Shown piece after piece: positions 34,301 to 42,960 of a stretch of 55,577 nt of DNA. Source of the DNA: CAZCFB01 sp964511535 (lineage in GTDB: Bacteria > Myxococcota_A > Polyangia > GCA-2747355 > CAZCFB01); contig CAZEFW010000043.1 of assembly GCA_964511535.1 (NCBI GenBank), positions 1-55,577 of the forward strand, given 5' to 3'. Each line of letters starts with the position of its first letter. Positions within the stretch are counted from its first letter, which is position 1. Both the position numbers and the translations under genes were made by a program. The notes under the pieces are model-generated. The model had not been told where the DNA came from and searched no databases. It saw only the letters and a list, made by a program, of their open reading frames with translations.

Positions 34301-34499
34301 ATGACAGAAAGGAACAAAAAGCCCAGGACGCGCAAGCGGACGGGCCCGATCACCATGGACGATCCGACGGATCCGGAGAACACCGCCATGTGCACCACGG
34401 GCACCTGGCAGGCGGACGCCGACGATAACGCCGAGATCGATTCGCTGCTGGAAGCGTACCTGGCGGAGCCCGCCTCGGCGGGGCGGCCCCAGCCCCCCC
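34301..34499 (+). other. Probable N-terminal segment of the GGDEF-EAL protein, out of frame
   Basis: The reading frame beginning at ATG 34301 encodes a plausible protein start: a basic stretch (TERNKKPRTRKR) followed by acidic sequence DDPTDPENT and DNAEIDSLLEAYLAEP. It runs into a C7 tract at 34493-34499, after which the protein-like signal continues one base later, in the frame of the GGDEF-EAL gene (PPEARRTRVTTRAHML). One C fewer would join the two into a single protein. The same region in the downstream frame is Arg/Pro-rich shadow sequence. It is either a real frameshift or a sequencing/assembly error. Confidence 0.6.
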
Positions 34500-34538
34500 G
34501 CGGAGGCGCGCCGGACCCGCGTCACGACCCGCGCGCAC

Positions 34539-35843
34539 ATGCTGACTCAAGAAGGCATCTCCAACGACGGTCAGACCCAGGTGGATCTCGCGCGCATATC
34601 TCGTATCCAGTCCAAGATCGGCGAATACATCAGGCGCGCCGCCAAGTCCAACGGGCACATGGCCGTGCTGTTCGTGGAGCTGGGCGGCATGCAGGACGTG
34701 GCCCGGGTCCTCGGCCGCGCAGACGCGCGAATGCTGGCTTCCCAGGCCACCCGGCGCTTGCGCAGCGCCGTGGGGGAGGATGGCGTGGTGGCGCCCATCG
34801 CCGCTGACACCATGGTTGTGCTCGTGCCCGACCTGAAGCACGCCGACGACGCGACCCTGACCGCTGACTCGATCCACATGGAGATGACCAGGGCGCACCT
34901 CTTCCGGGGAGAGGCCTATTTCCTTCAGTGCTCCGTGGGGCTGGCCATGTACCCCGAGCATGGCCGCACGCCGGAGCGGCTGCTCAACAACGCCGACGCC
35001 GCGCTGTGCCGCACCGGCGAATCCACCGGCGACCACTTCAAGTCCTACGACGCGGTGGAGCACGCCAACAACACCGAGCGGCTGTTGATCAAGACCGCGC
35101 TGCACCAGGCCATCGAGGGCGGCGAGCTGCAGCTGCGCTACCAGCCGCGCTTCTCCACCCAGACCGGCGCCCTGCTGGGCGCGGAGGTGCTGCTGCGCTG
35201 GTTCAACCCCGTGCTCGGCAACGTCCCGCCCGCCGACTTCATCCCGGTGGCCGAGGACACCGGGCACATCATGGAGATCGGGCGCTGGGTGCTCCAGCAG
35301 GCCATGTCCCAGTACCGCACCTGGAAAGCCGAGGGCTACATCCTGCCGGCGCTGTCGGTGAACATCTCCGGCCCGCAGCTGGAGCGCGGCGGGCTCCTGG
35401 ACACCCTGGAGCAGCTGGAGGTCAGCAAGCTGCCTGAGGGCATGCTGCTGGAGCTCGAGCTGACCGAGCGCCTGCTGGTGGGCAGCACCGCGCGCAGCAG
35501 GGACACCCTGGAGGCGCTCAACAACCGCGGCGTGCGGCTGGCCATCGACGACTTCGGCACCGGCTACTCGGCCCTCTCTTACCTGACGGAACTCCCGGTG
35601 AGCGTGGTGAAGCTGGATCACTCGCTGGTGCGGAACATCCATCGCAGCGACGAGAGCGCGACGCTGGTCAAGTCGATCCTGGCCCTGGCCCACGACCTGA
35701 ACATGCAGGTGGTGGCCGAGGGGGTGGAAGAGGAGGACCAGCTCTCCCTGCTGCGCGAGCTCGGTTGCGACGAGGTGCAGGGATTCCTGGTGGCCACGCC
35801 CGCGACGGCCGAGGGCATGGAGAAGCTCCTGCCCCGGGGCTGA
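34539..35843 (+). CDS. Degenerate GGDEF plus EAL domain protein (c-di-GMP phosphodiesterase)
   Basis: 434 residues from the first in-frame ATG. Residues about 30-165 are GGDEF-like but the signature is lost (the corresponding site reads AADTMVV), so this part is likely regulatory. Residues about 185-430 are an EAL domain with catalytic residues largely kept: AEVLLRW in place of EALxR, the Asn of SVNISG, Glu of ELELTE, IDDFGTGYS, Lys of VKLDHS, and VAEGVEEEDQ with QGFL. It should hydrolyse cyclic di-GMP. No membrane segment is seen. The true protein probably begins about 80 residues earlier through the frame change at the C7 tract (34493-34499). Confidence 0.85.
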   Translation: MLTQEGISNDGQTQVDLARISRIQSKIGEYIRRAAKSNGHMAVLFVELGGMQDVARVLGRADARMLASQATRRLRSAVGEDGVVAPIAADTMVVLVPDLKHADDATLTADSIHMEMTRAHLFRGEAYFLQCSVGLAMYPEHGRTPERLLNNADAALCRTGESTGDHFKSYDAVEHANNTERLLIKTALHQAIEGGELQLRYQPRFSTQTGALLGAEVLLRWFNPVLGNVPPADFIPVAEDTGHIMEIGRWVLQQAMSQYRTWKAEGYILPALSVNISGPQLERGGLLDTLEQLEVSKLPEGMLLELELTERLLVGSTARSRDTLEALNNRGVRLAIDDFGTGYSALSYLTELPVSVVKLDHSLVRNIHRSDESATLVKSILALAHDLNMQVVAEGVEEEDQLSLLRELGCDEVQGFLVATPATAEGMEKLLPRG

Positions 35844-35887
35844 CGCGGCAGTGGAAGTTCCAGAGCGCTTCTGGTAGCTAATGGGGC

Positions 35888-37228
35888 ATGTCTCCCCGGG
35901 GCAAGGTTCGCTGGGCGGCCGCGGCGCCGGCGCTGGTCGTTCTGATTTCGCTCGGCGCGGGGTGCGTCAAGAAGGAGCGGGCTGCTGGCCAGCGCCGCCT
36001 CGGGATCCACGAGGTGTTCCGCTCGGCCCGTGACAGGGTGTTCGCCCTGGGCGGCGAGGGCGCGGGCGTACAGGGCACCGCGTTCCTTGTGACCCATGGC
36101 CGCGCTCGACACCTGGTGGCCAGCTTCCATGTGGCGAGCAAGCTGCCCGCCCCCTGGGTTCAGGACCGGGCCGGAAAGAAATGGGCCGGGCTGCGCGTGA
36201 CGGCGGTGGATCGCGAGCATGACCTCGCCCTGCTCGACGCAGGCCCCCTGCCCGCCGACATGGCGGGGCTGGATGTCACGACGCAGTTCGAGACGAGCCA
36301 GCAGGTGTTCCTGGTGGGCTTCCCCGGCATGGGCACGCGGCAGGTGCGGCTCAACTTCAGCCCGGGGGTCATCAGCGATGACCGATACGAGGCGCCCACC
36401 TTCATCGGCGAGGGCAAGATCCAGTACATCCAGGTCAGCGCGGCCATCAACCTCGGTCACAGCGGCTCGCCGCTGCTGGATCGCCTGGGCAGGGTCATCG
36501 GCGTCGCCGCCTGGCGGCTCGACCCGGGGGCCCAGATATCGGGAGGCAACTACGCGGTGCCGGCCCGGCATGTGGCCACGTTGATTGCGCAGCTCGGCGA
36601 GCGGGGCGGCGAGCCTGCAGGCGAGGGCCGCGCCCGGGCCTGCCGCAAGGACGGCGACTGCGTCTGGCTCGACTACTGCATCGAGGGCCGCTGTCAGGCC
36701 CTGCGCCGGGCTGCGCAGGCCTGCTCTGTGGGCGACGACTGCGTGCTGCCCCTGCGGTGCCATGACAACGCCTGCACAGCCCCCGCGGCCAGCGGCGCGG
36801 CGTGCTGCTGCGACCAGCTGTGCACCCAGCCCGACCACTGCGTGATGGGCAAGTGCCGGCCGCTGTCCCGTCGGGGCGGCGCTTGCGCCGTGGACCAGGA
36901 CTGCCTCGCGCCGCTTTTCTGCGTGGGTGGGCGGTGCGTGCGCGAAAAGAGCGCCGCGGGCGGGCCGTGCCACCACCACCTGCACTGCAAGACCCCCCTC
37001 GGCTGCCTGGAGGGACGTTGCCGGTCCACGGCCGGCCGGGCCTGCGCGGCGGCGGCCGAGTGCGCCCCGCTGGCCTGCATCCTGGGCCGCTGCCGGAACC
37101 TGGCCGCCGAGGCCGAGGGGTGCGCCACCAGCCGGGATTGCCTGGCCCCGCTGATCTGCGTCTCGGGCGCCTGCCAGCCGGTCCGAGACCGGCCCGCGGG
37201 TGAGGACCGCGGCCGGCCCACGCGCTGA
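35888..37228 (+). CDS. Trypsin-like serine protease lipoprotein with Cys-rich repeats
   Basis: 446 residues. A signal peptide with lipobox LGAGC (Cys26) is followed by a trypsin/HtrA-like domain (about 40-230) whose triad appears complete: His81 in SFHVAS, Asp112 in REHDLALLD and Ser192 in LGHSGSPLLD. The C-terminal half (about 245-435) is six or so Cys-rich modules of about 30 residues, each with a D/E-C-x(3-5)-C-x(3)-x-G-x-C pattern, as in Myxococcota surface proteins. It has no PDZ domain, unlike HtrA. It is probably an outer-surface or periplasmic protease whose Cys modules bind partners. It is preceded by a 44-nt gap and is independent of the c-di-GMP gene in function as far as can be seen. 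Confidence 0.82.
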   Translation: MSPRGKVRWAAAAPALVVLISLGAGCVKKERAAGQRRLGIHEVFRSARDRVFALGGEGAGVQGTAFLVTHGRARHLVASFHVASKLPAPWVQDRAGKKWAGLRVTAVDREHDLALLDAGPLPADMAGLDVTTQFETSQQVFLVGFPGMGTRQVRLNFSPGVISDDRYEAPTFIGEGKIQYIQVSAAINLGHSGSPLLDRLGRVIGVAAWRLDPGAQISGGNYAVPARHVATLIAQLGERGGEPAGEGRARACRKDGDCVWLDYCIEGRCQALRRAAQACSVGDDCVLPLRCHDNACTAPAASGAACCCDQLCTQPDHCVMGKCRPLSRRGGACAVDQDCLAPLFCVGGRCVREKSAAGGPCHHHLHCKTPLGCLEGRCRSTAGRACAAAAECAPLACILGRCRNLAAEAEGCATSRDCLAPLICVSGACQPVRDRPAGEDRGRPTR

Positions 37229-37295
37229 CGACTCGGCGGCGGGCCCGGCTGTGCTAGGCTCTCAGGAGCCGCTAACCTGACCGGAGGCCTGGCCC

Positions 37296-38264
37296 ATGAG
37301 ATGTTTGCCCTTGATCCTGCTAACCGCCACCCTGTCTCTGGCCCTGGCCTGCGGTGAACGCCGCGCCGATAACAACGCCGACGCCGGGAAGAAGACGTAC
37401 GACACGGGCGGCGGGACCAAGCTCGACACCGGGGGCTCCGTCACCGACGGCCCCGTCGCGGGCGACGTGGGCGGCGGCACCGTGGACAGCAGCGGGCCGC
37501 TGCCCGACGCGGCGCAGTCCGACACGGCGCCTCCCACCCCGGACCAGCAGGTGCTGCCGCCGGACCTCGGCCCCGCCAAGAAGTGCTTCGTCGACGCGCA
37601 GTGTGGCGGCTACAAGTGCAGCAGCGGCGTCTGCCGCAAGGCGTGCTACAGCTCGAGCCACTGCGCCACGGGCTTCGCGTGCGATTACAAGAACCGGTGC
37701 GTCAAGAAGATCCCGTGCAAGGACGACAAGCCGTGCGGCAAGTACGCTTGCTACAAGAGCGGCAAGTACTGTTACCCGTACTGCTACTACGACAGCTACT
37801 GCTCGGCGGGTAACGTGTGCAAGAACAACCAGTGCCAGCCCGCGAACAAGTGCACCGCGGACGCCCAGTGCGCCGGCTTCACCTGCAACACCGTCAAGGG
37901 GATCTGCCGCGCGTACTGCTCGTCGAGCGTGCCGTGCGCCAACGGCTACATCTGCAACGGCAGCTCCAAGTGCGTCAAGCAGGTGACCTGCAAGGATGAC
38001 AAGCCGTGCAACGGCTACAGGTGCATCACCACCTACAATATCTGCCGCACCTCGTGCTCCTCCAGCTCGAGCCACTGCGCCAAGGGCTACTCCTGCAGCT
38101 CCTCCAAGTGCATCAAGAACATCCCGTGCAAGGACGACAAGCCGTGCAAGGGATTCAGGTGCGATACGGGCAACAAGATCTGCCGCACCCGCTGCATCCC
38201 GTACCTGCCCAACCAGTGCGCCAGTGGGTACGCCTGCTACAGCTGGCAGTGCGTGCCGAAATAG
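37296..38264 (+). CDS. Cys-rich repeat lipoprotein
   Basis: 322 residues. The signal peptide ends at LALAC, followed by an Asp/Gly/Pro-rich linker (about 20-95). Then come five or six modules with about 45 cysteines in all. Three copies of PCKDDKPC or TCKDDKPC mark a repeating unit of about 75 residues in which a CxDAQCxGYxC half alternates with a CxxSxHCAxGxxC half. This implies a disulfide-stabilised rod on the cell surface. No enzymatic motif is present. It shares the Cys module style with the upstream protease, suggesting the two act in the same compartment. Start ATG 37296 is preceded by GGAGG at about 11 nt. Confidence 0.75.
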   Translation: MRCLPLILLTATLSLALACGERRADNNADAGKKTYDTGGGTKLDTGGSVTDGPVAGDVGGGTVDSSGPLPDAAQSDTAPPTPDQQVLPPDLGPAKKCFVDAQCGGYKCSSGVCRKACYSSSHCATGFACDYKNRCVKKIPCKDDKPCGKYACYKSGKYCYPYCYYDSYCSAGNVCKNNQCQPANKCTADAQCAGFTCNTVKGICRAYCSSSVPCANGYICNGSSKCVKQVTCKDDKPCNGYRCITTYNICRTSCSSSSSHCAKGYSCSSSKCIKNIPCKDDKPCKGFRCDTGNKICRTRCIPYLPNQCASGYACYSWQCVPK

Positions 38265-38300
38265 CCAGCGTCCCGTCCCGGCTCAACCCCCTCGACTGTG

Positions 38301-38336
38301 AACCGCAAACCGTCAACAGTTGACGGTTGAGCGGTT
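38301..38336. terminator. Long hairpin between convergent genes
   Basis: AACCGTCAAC, single A, GTTGACGGTT gives a 10-bp perfect inverted repeat, enclosed by AACCGC/GCGGTT with a small internal loop, for 16 paired bases in all. It lies midway between the Cys-rich lipoprotein (plus) and pyrBI (minus), the expected place for a bidirectional terminator. There is no T-tract on either strand. Confidence 0.5.
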
Positions 38337-38360
38337 GCCCGGTCCCCCCCCGGGCAACGC

Positions 38361-39962
38361 TCAGAACAGCTCGTGGCTCGCCATCAGGTTGTTGCAGTAG
38401 AAGCACTTGACCACGTGGCTGCCCTTCTCGTCCTCCATGCGCACCACCCTCGGGGGGATGTGCTCGCAGAACTCGTGGCGTGTGATGCAGTGGTGGTTGG
38501 TGCACTGCATGCCGCTGAGCCCCTCGATGTCCTGGGGCAGGTAGAGGTCCAGCTTGCGCACCACCTGCCCGCCGCGGATGTCGTTGACCGTGGCCCCGGG
38601 GGCGATGGCGGCGATGAGCCGCAGCTCCTCCGGCACCAGGTAGCGCTCCTTGATCATCAGCACGCCCTTCTTGGTGCCCGGGCGCTTCCTGGCCTCCACC
38701 ACGCCGGTGCGGAAGATGTCCCCGCGCTCGCGCACCCGCAGCATCCGGGCGATCTTGGTGATGACGTAGGGGTTCTCCTCCACGTGGTCGATGACGGTGC
38801 CGTTCTCCAGCGGGCGGATGTCGAGGGTCCCCGTGGGGCGCTTGGCCTCCTCCCGGTGCTGGACCATGTCCCGCTCGTCGTAGAATTCGCCGGAGATCTC
38901 GGGATCCCGGTAAGGCTCGCCCTGGAAGTCGCCGCCCAGCAGTCCGAGGGACAGCGCCATCTCCACCAGCCGCGTGGGCACGCCGTTGCCCGCCTGCCGC
39001 TTGGCCCAGCAGCGCGGGTGGCGCTTGACCTCCGGGTGGATCGACGGATTCTCCTTGTCGTCGGGCAGGGGGTGGCCCAGGCCGAAGGTGGGCCGGGTCA
39101 GCTTGATCAGGTCGGGGGTGAAGAAGAACAGGTCCCGGGCGCGGTAGTACTCCGCCTCGTCCTCGAACCGCTCCCGCTGCAGCCGGGTCATGTACAGGAA
39201 GTCGAGGCTCGGCAGCTTCTCCCGCAGCTGCTCGCTGTCGTCGTAGTACTCGGTCACCTCCACGCCCCTCGCCTGCAGGTACGCGATGACCGCCTGTGGC
39301 ATGCGCAGGTCCGGGTGGGAGAAGACATGGAACCGGTTGCCCGGGAACAGGCTGAGGAGCACCGGGAAGCTGTGGGTGGTGCGCCCATACTTCGGGTCCA
39401 CGGCGATGCCGATCTCCAGGTCGCGCACCCGGCCGCAGCACTCGTTGATGGTGAACACGTCGAGCAGCCCCTGGGTCGGGTGCTCGTTCTTGCCATCGCC
39501 GCCGTTAAAACAGCAGAGCGGCGGCCCGTCGGGGCGGCGCATGTTCTCGGTCACGGCCTTGGCCGCGCCGTCCAGCGGGTGGCGCAGGATCAGGGCGTCC
39601 ATGTCGTAGGCGTCGAACATGTCCACCGTGTCCAGCAGAGACTCCCCCTTCTTGACCGAGGTCGCCTCGGTGCCGGCGAAGCCCACGGTCTTGAGCCCGA
39701 GGCGCTGGGCGGCGATCTCGAACGAGAAGCGGGTACGGGTGGAGGGCTCGAAGAAGAGCAGCGCGGCGAACAGATCCGCCCCGCGGCCCAGCTTGTACTC
39801 GTCGGGACGCCGGCCCTTGAGCGCGGCCTTGATCCGCGCCGAGGTGTCGAGGATGTAGACCAGCTCGTCCGCGGTGACCTGGGAGACGTCGACCCAGTTG
39901 CGGCCGAGGAAGCTCGACTGGCGGGCGGTGCCGCCGGCCTGTCCGGTTCCGGTGCTGTCCAT
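38361..39962 (-). CDS. pyrBI: Aspartate carbamoyltransferase, catalytic-regulatory fusion (PyrB-PyrI)
   Basis: 533 residues. The N-terminal about 360 residues are the catalytic chain, with the carbamoyl-phosphate loop FFEPSTRTRFSFE (71-83), HPTQGLLD and the DPKYGRTTHS segment. The C-terminal about 150 residues are the regulatory chain, ending with a zinc site whose Cys spacing (487, 492, 520, 523) parallels PyrI. The enzyme makes N-carbamoyl-aspartate, the committed step of pyrimidine synthesis, with allosteric control by nucleotides through the regulatory part. Such fusions are known but uncommon. An internal stretch (about 275-330) is longer than usual. The ATG lies only 2 nt after the retron reverse transcriptase stop, so its translation is probably coupled to that gene. 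Confidence 0.92.
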   Translation of the reverse strand: MDSTGTGQAGGTARQSSFLGRNWVDVSQVTADELVYILDTSARIKAALKGRRPDEYKLGRGADLFAALLFFEPSTRTRFSFEIAAQRLGLKTVGFAGTEATSVKKGESLLDTVDMFDAYDMDALILRHPLDGAAKAVTENMRRPDGPPLCCFNGGDGKNEHPTQGLLDVFTINECCGRVRDLEIGIAVDPKYGRTTHSFPVLLSLFPGNRFHVFSHPDLRMPQAVIAYLQARGVEVTEYYDDSEQLREKLPSLDFLYMTRLQRERFEDEAEYYRARDLFFFTPDLIKLTRPTFGLGHPLPDDKENPSIHPEVKRHPRCWAKRQAGNGVPTRLVEMALSLGLLGGDFQGEPYRDPEISGEFYDERDMVQHREEAKRPTGTLDIRPLENGTVIDHVEENPYVITKIARMLRVRERGDIFRTGVVEARKRPGTKKGVLMIKERYLVPEELRLIAAIAPGATVNDIRGGQVVRKLDLYLPQDIEGLSGMQCTNHHCITRHEFCEHIPPRVVRMEDEKGSHVVKCFYCNNLMASHELF

Positions 39963-39964
39963 GG

Positions 39965-41239
39965 TTATCGTAGCTCCGCTGGCAGCCGCGCCCGCAGCGC
40001 GCCCGCCTGTTCGGGGTTGAGCATTTGAAGGTAGGCCAGCTGGCCGCGCAGGCGCGCCAGTCGCGCCGGGTCAGGGGCGCCCCCTGCCTCGAGCTGGCGG
40101 CCGAGCTGGTGGGCGGCGGCGCGCATGCGCCGGCGCTCGGTGCGCGAGAGCCCTGCCGTGTCGTTGACCACCACTCCGGTGACCTGCTGGCGGCGGCCGC
40201 GGCGCATCACGCGCTCCTTGCCGCTGTTCAGCTTGAAGCCCTCCGCCGCCACGATCCGGCGGGCGCCGGCGCGCAGCGCCTGGATGGCGCCCAGGTCATC
40301 GCCAGAGAAGGCGAGATCGTCGGCGTAGCGGGTGTAGGCGAAGTCGAGCTTGCGGGCCAGGCCGGCCAGGCGCCGATCCATTCGCAGCACGATGGCGTTG
40401 CACAGGCCGGGGCTGGTGGGGGCGCCCTGGGGACAGACGCGAGGTCCCACCGGGACGTGGAACAGGTCGCCCTCGACCTTGACCGGCTGGCGCGGGGGCG
40501 TGGTGGTGAGCAGGGCGATGGAGGCCGCCACCGGGTAGCCGTAGCCGAGGGCCAGCATCAGGCCGCGCACCCGGCCCACGTGCACGGTGCCGAAGAAGTC
40601 GGCCAGGTCCATGTGCAGCACCACGGCCCGGCCCACGTGAGGCTCGGCGCCGCTGCGCACTGAGCGCCCCCGGCGGAAGCCGTGGGCGTGCTCGCTCACG
40701 GGCAGCAGGTCCACGAGCAGCCGGTTCAGCCGCCGCTGGGCCGCCTTGAGGCGCCGCTTGGGCGCCATGATCAGGCGCTCGCCCCCCGAGCGCTTGGGCA
40801 GCGCGAAGGTGACATAGTCCGGCCGGCGCTCCCGCTGGCGGTGCGCGGCGAAGGAGCGCAGCTGACCGGGCGACAGCTCCAGCGCCGCGGCGAGCTCCTC
40901 CTCTGTGCGCCACAGTGGCAACCCGTACCGGGCCAATTGCTCCTCGTCCGGCAGCAGGTCCCGCACGCCGCGGTGCCGCGTCCGCATGGAGGGCGAAAAG
41001 AGGCGCGCGGCCTCCTGCGCCGACATCACGCGCTTGCGTGGCGCCCCGACGCGCCGACGCTTGGGCACCAGCCTCGGGTCCCTCCACGCGCGCCGCTGCG
41101 CCCCCTCGCGCAGGGGCGGGCCGGTCATGTCCACGGCCTCGGCGGTGGCGTCCAGGGCATCCACTCCCTGCTCCAGCCTGGAGACGTCCCGCGTGGGGTC
41201 GCCGGCGAAGAGGCCCTTGAGCCAGTGGAAGAATCCCAT
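39965..41239 (-). CDS. Retron-type reverse transcriptase
   Basis: 424 residues. The N-terminal about 150 residues are a basic extension like that of myxobacterial retron RTs. The RT core has HGFRRGRSV, GAEPH (NAxxH-like retron signature with Gly for Asn), VLHMDLADFFGT (first catalytic Asp), PQGAPTSPGLCNAI, YADD (305-308, catalytic Asp pair) and VTGVVVND (the retron VTG motif). It should copy part of its own upstream RNA into branched msDNA. A candidate msr-msd RNA lies 16 nt upstream. AGGTAGGG precedes the ATG at 41239. No fused effector domain is present. Group II intron and diversity-generating features (maturase domain, TR/VR repeats) are absent. Confidence 0.88.
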   Translation of the reverse strand: MGFFHWLKGLFAGDPTRDVSRLEQGVDALDATAEAVDMTGPPLREGAQRRAWRDPRLVPKRRRVGAPRKRVMSAQEAARLFSPSMRTRHRGVRDLLPDEEQLARYGLPLWRTEEELAAALELSPGQLRSFAAHRQRERRPDYVTFALPKRSGGERLIMAPKRRLKAAQRRLNRLLVDLLPVSEHAHGFRRGRSVRSGAEPHVGRAVVLHMDLADFFGTVHVGRVRGLMLALGYGYPVAASIALLTTTPPRQPVKVEGDLFHVPVGPRVCPQGAPTSPGLCNAIVLRMDRRLAGLARKLDFAYTRYADDLAFSGDDLGAIQALRAGARRIVAAEGFKLNSGKERVMRRGRRQQVTGVVVNDTAGLSRTERRRMRAAAHQLGRQLEAGGAPDPARLARLRGQLAYLQMLNPEQAGALRARLPAELR

Positions 41240-41255
41240 CCCTACCTCACAAAAC

Positions 41256-41400
41256 GGGGCCCGACGGCGACCACTTGCGAAGCACTGGACCCGTGGCCTC
41301 CCTGCGTTCCGTACGCCGGGAGCCGCGGCGATGTCATGGCTGTATTTCGCCCCCGCGGCGAAGCACCGCGGATGTTGGCTGGTTGCGACCGTCGGGCCCC
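41256..41400 (-). ncRNA. Candidate retron msr-msd RNA
   Basis: A 145-nt segment directly upstream of the RT on the same strand, bounded by perfect 12-bp inverted repeats: GGGGCCCGACGG (41389-41400, a1) and CCGTCGGGCCCC (41256-41267, a2). Inside, reading 5' to 3': a candidate branch G at 41379 in an AGC context 22 nt from the 5' end; an msr stem CCGCGGUG/CGCCGCGG with a CUU loop; then a long msd hairpin at 41288-41335 with about 17 base pairs in segments (GAC, CCG, GG, CUCCC, GCGU) closing on ACGGA. This is the standard retron layout of a1-msr-msd-a2-RT. It begins only 12 nt after the stop of the SWIM gene. Exact ends and branch site are inferred. Confidence 0.78.
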
Positions 41401-41412
41401 ATGCCCTGCAAC

Positions 41413-42960
41413 TTACTCCCCTGCACCGGACCTGTCGAGCCCCTGCGCGCGCTCCGAAGAGGCGCGGTCCACCCGCTCGGGTTCGCTGGCGCGAGCCAGG
41501 GCCAGCGCGTGGGGGCAGGGGCCCTTGTTGAGCAGGTTTTCGCGGAAGAACGCGCAGCCGCAGGTGACGAAGATGATCCGGCCATCGCCGCTGAGCACCA
41601 CCCGCGCCTCTTCCCCGCCCGCGCGGCCCGTCACCTCCCAGTCCCGGTGGATCACCGTGCGGGTCACCTTGCCCTCGGGGGTCTTGAAGCTGCGCTCCTT
41701 GCGCTTCTCCTGCAGCTGGCACGAGGTCACGCGCACCGCCCCGCGCTCAAGCAGCGCGGCGGCCTGCTCCAGCCGCGGATCCGGCGGGTAGAGCGTCGCC
41801 TCGTCTGCCGGCTCCTCGAGCAGCTCGCGGTGGCGGAAGCGCCCCACGTCCAGGTCGAACACCGCCCGGCCGAGGCGGCAGAGGCGCCCTAGGAGGGCCA
41901 ACGCTCGCTCGCTCGATATCTCCAGCTCGGCCGCCAGCTCCTCGACGGCGAGGGTGAAGCCATCGGCCAGCAGCGCCAGCGCCCGGGCCTCCAGCGTTGT
42001 ATCGTCGGCGCCGGCGGTCGGCAGCGACAGGTCGAAGCTGGCGCTCCCGGTCCAGGCCTGCCCGGTCCAGCCGCTCAGCCCGAGGGTGAAGGTCATCCCG
42101 GGCAGCCGCACCAGGTAGAAGCTCGGCAGCGCCCTGCCCTTGAGGTGAACCTCGACCGCGTCGGCGAAGGGCAGCAGCGGCTCCAGCAGGCGGAGGCGGC
42201 GCCGCCCCCAGGTGCGGACGCGGCGTGGCTCCAGCCGCCCGTGCTCGCAGCCGCGCAGGGGCACCGGGTGCTCCCACGGCTCGAGCATGATGCGCGCGTC
42301 CTGGCCCGGCAGAAGCTCGTAGCGCAGCGCCCGGGGCGACACCTTGGCCTTGTTGTGGCGCAGGTAGCGGATGGCAGACAGCAGGTCCACCGGGCGCACC
42401 TTCAGCCGCGTGCCAGGCAGCGTCATTGCGCCGGTGACCTGCAGGAAGCCGCGCACCCACGCGTCGGGCAGGTCCACCTTGCCCTCGAACCGCCCGCAGG
42501 CGCCGGTGGTGGTGACCTCCAGGCCCTCGGGCCCCACCCGCAGCCAGGTGTTGCGCCGGCTGCGCAGCTCTGCCAGCTGCCCCCAGAGCCAGGCGGTGAA
42601 GTCGATGTTGGTGGTGCCGGGGATCACCTCGCCGTCGGTCTCGAAGATCTCCGGGTCGAGGGTGACCGCCGCGTAGACGCTCTGGTCCTGGCTGAAGGCC
42701 TCGAACAGCAGCCTGTCCGGGTGCACCGTCACCACCGGATCCAGCAGGCCGAACAGCGCGCCGCCGAGCCAGGTGTCGTCGGACCAGATCGCCTCGCCCA
42801 GGGCGCGCAGGGCGATGCGCAGCATGAACGGGTGGCCCGCCTTGACCCGCCCGTGGAACCGCACCGGGCGGCGGCCGTTGGCGGTGAGCCCGAGGATGGC
42901 CGCGTCCCGGCCAGACTCCATGGCGCTCGGCGTGGCGTAGTCTGCGTAGAACGGGATCAT
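41413..42960 (-). CDS. SWIM zinc-finger protein
   Basis: 515 residues. Near the C-terminus is a SWIM motif, CGCAFFRENLLNKGPCPH (CxC...CxH), preceded by the strand pattern ARVVLSGDGRIIFVT. SWIM fingers bind DNA or protein. The upstream 400 residues are mostly beta-rich and not recognised (blocks include WEHPVPLRGCEHG and FYLVRLPGMTFTLGLSG), with a helical segment (about 325-375) like a winged-helix. Its ATG overlaps the stop of the upstream 620-residue protein (ATGA), so the two are made together. The stop is 12 nt before the retron RNA, raising the possibility that the pair belongs to the retron unit. No catalytic motif is seen. Confidence 0.78.
   Translation of the reverse strand: MIPFYADYATPSAMESGRDAAILGLTANGRRPVRFHGRVKAGHPFMLRIALRALGEAIWSDDTWLGGALFGLLDPVVTVHPDRLLFEAFSQDQSVYAAVTLDPEIFETDGEVIPGTTNIDFTAWLWGQLAELRSRRNTWLRVGPEGLEVTTTGACGRFEGKVDLPDAWVRGFLQVTGAMTLPGTRLKVRPVDLLSAIRYLRHNKAKVSPRALRYELLPGQDARIMLEPWEHPVPLRGCEHGRLEPRRVRTWGRRRLRLLEPLLPFADAVEVHLKGRALPSFYLVRLPGMTFTLGLSGWTGQAWTGSASFDLSLPTAGADDTTLEARALALLADGFTLAVEELAAELEISSERALALLGRLCRLGRAVFDLDVGRFRHRELLEEPADEATLYPPDPRLEQAAALLERGAVRVTSCQLQEKRKERSFKTPEGKVTRTVIHRDWEVTGRAGGEEARVVLSGDGRIIFVTCGCAFFRENLLNKGPCPHALALARASEPERVDRASSERAQGLDRSGAGE

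Noticed and set aside
34181..34807. Whole plus-strand open frame as a separate gene
   Set aside because: Only 34301-34499 looks like protein. Beyond the C7 tract the frame is a shadow of the GGDEF-EAL gene.
39965..41239. Group II intron or diversity-generating retroelement
   Set aside because: There is no maturase/X domain, no intron RNA ends and no template/variable repeat pair, and the RT carries retron-type VTG and NAxxH-like motifs.
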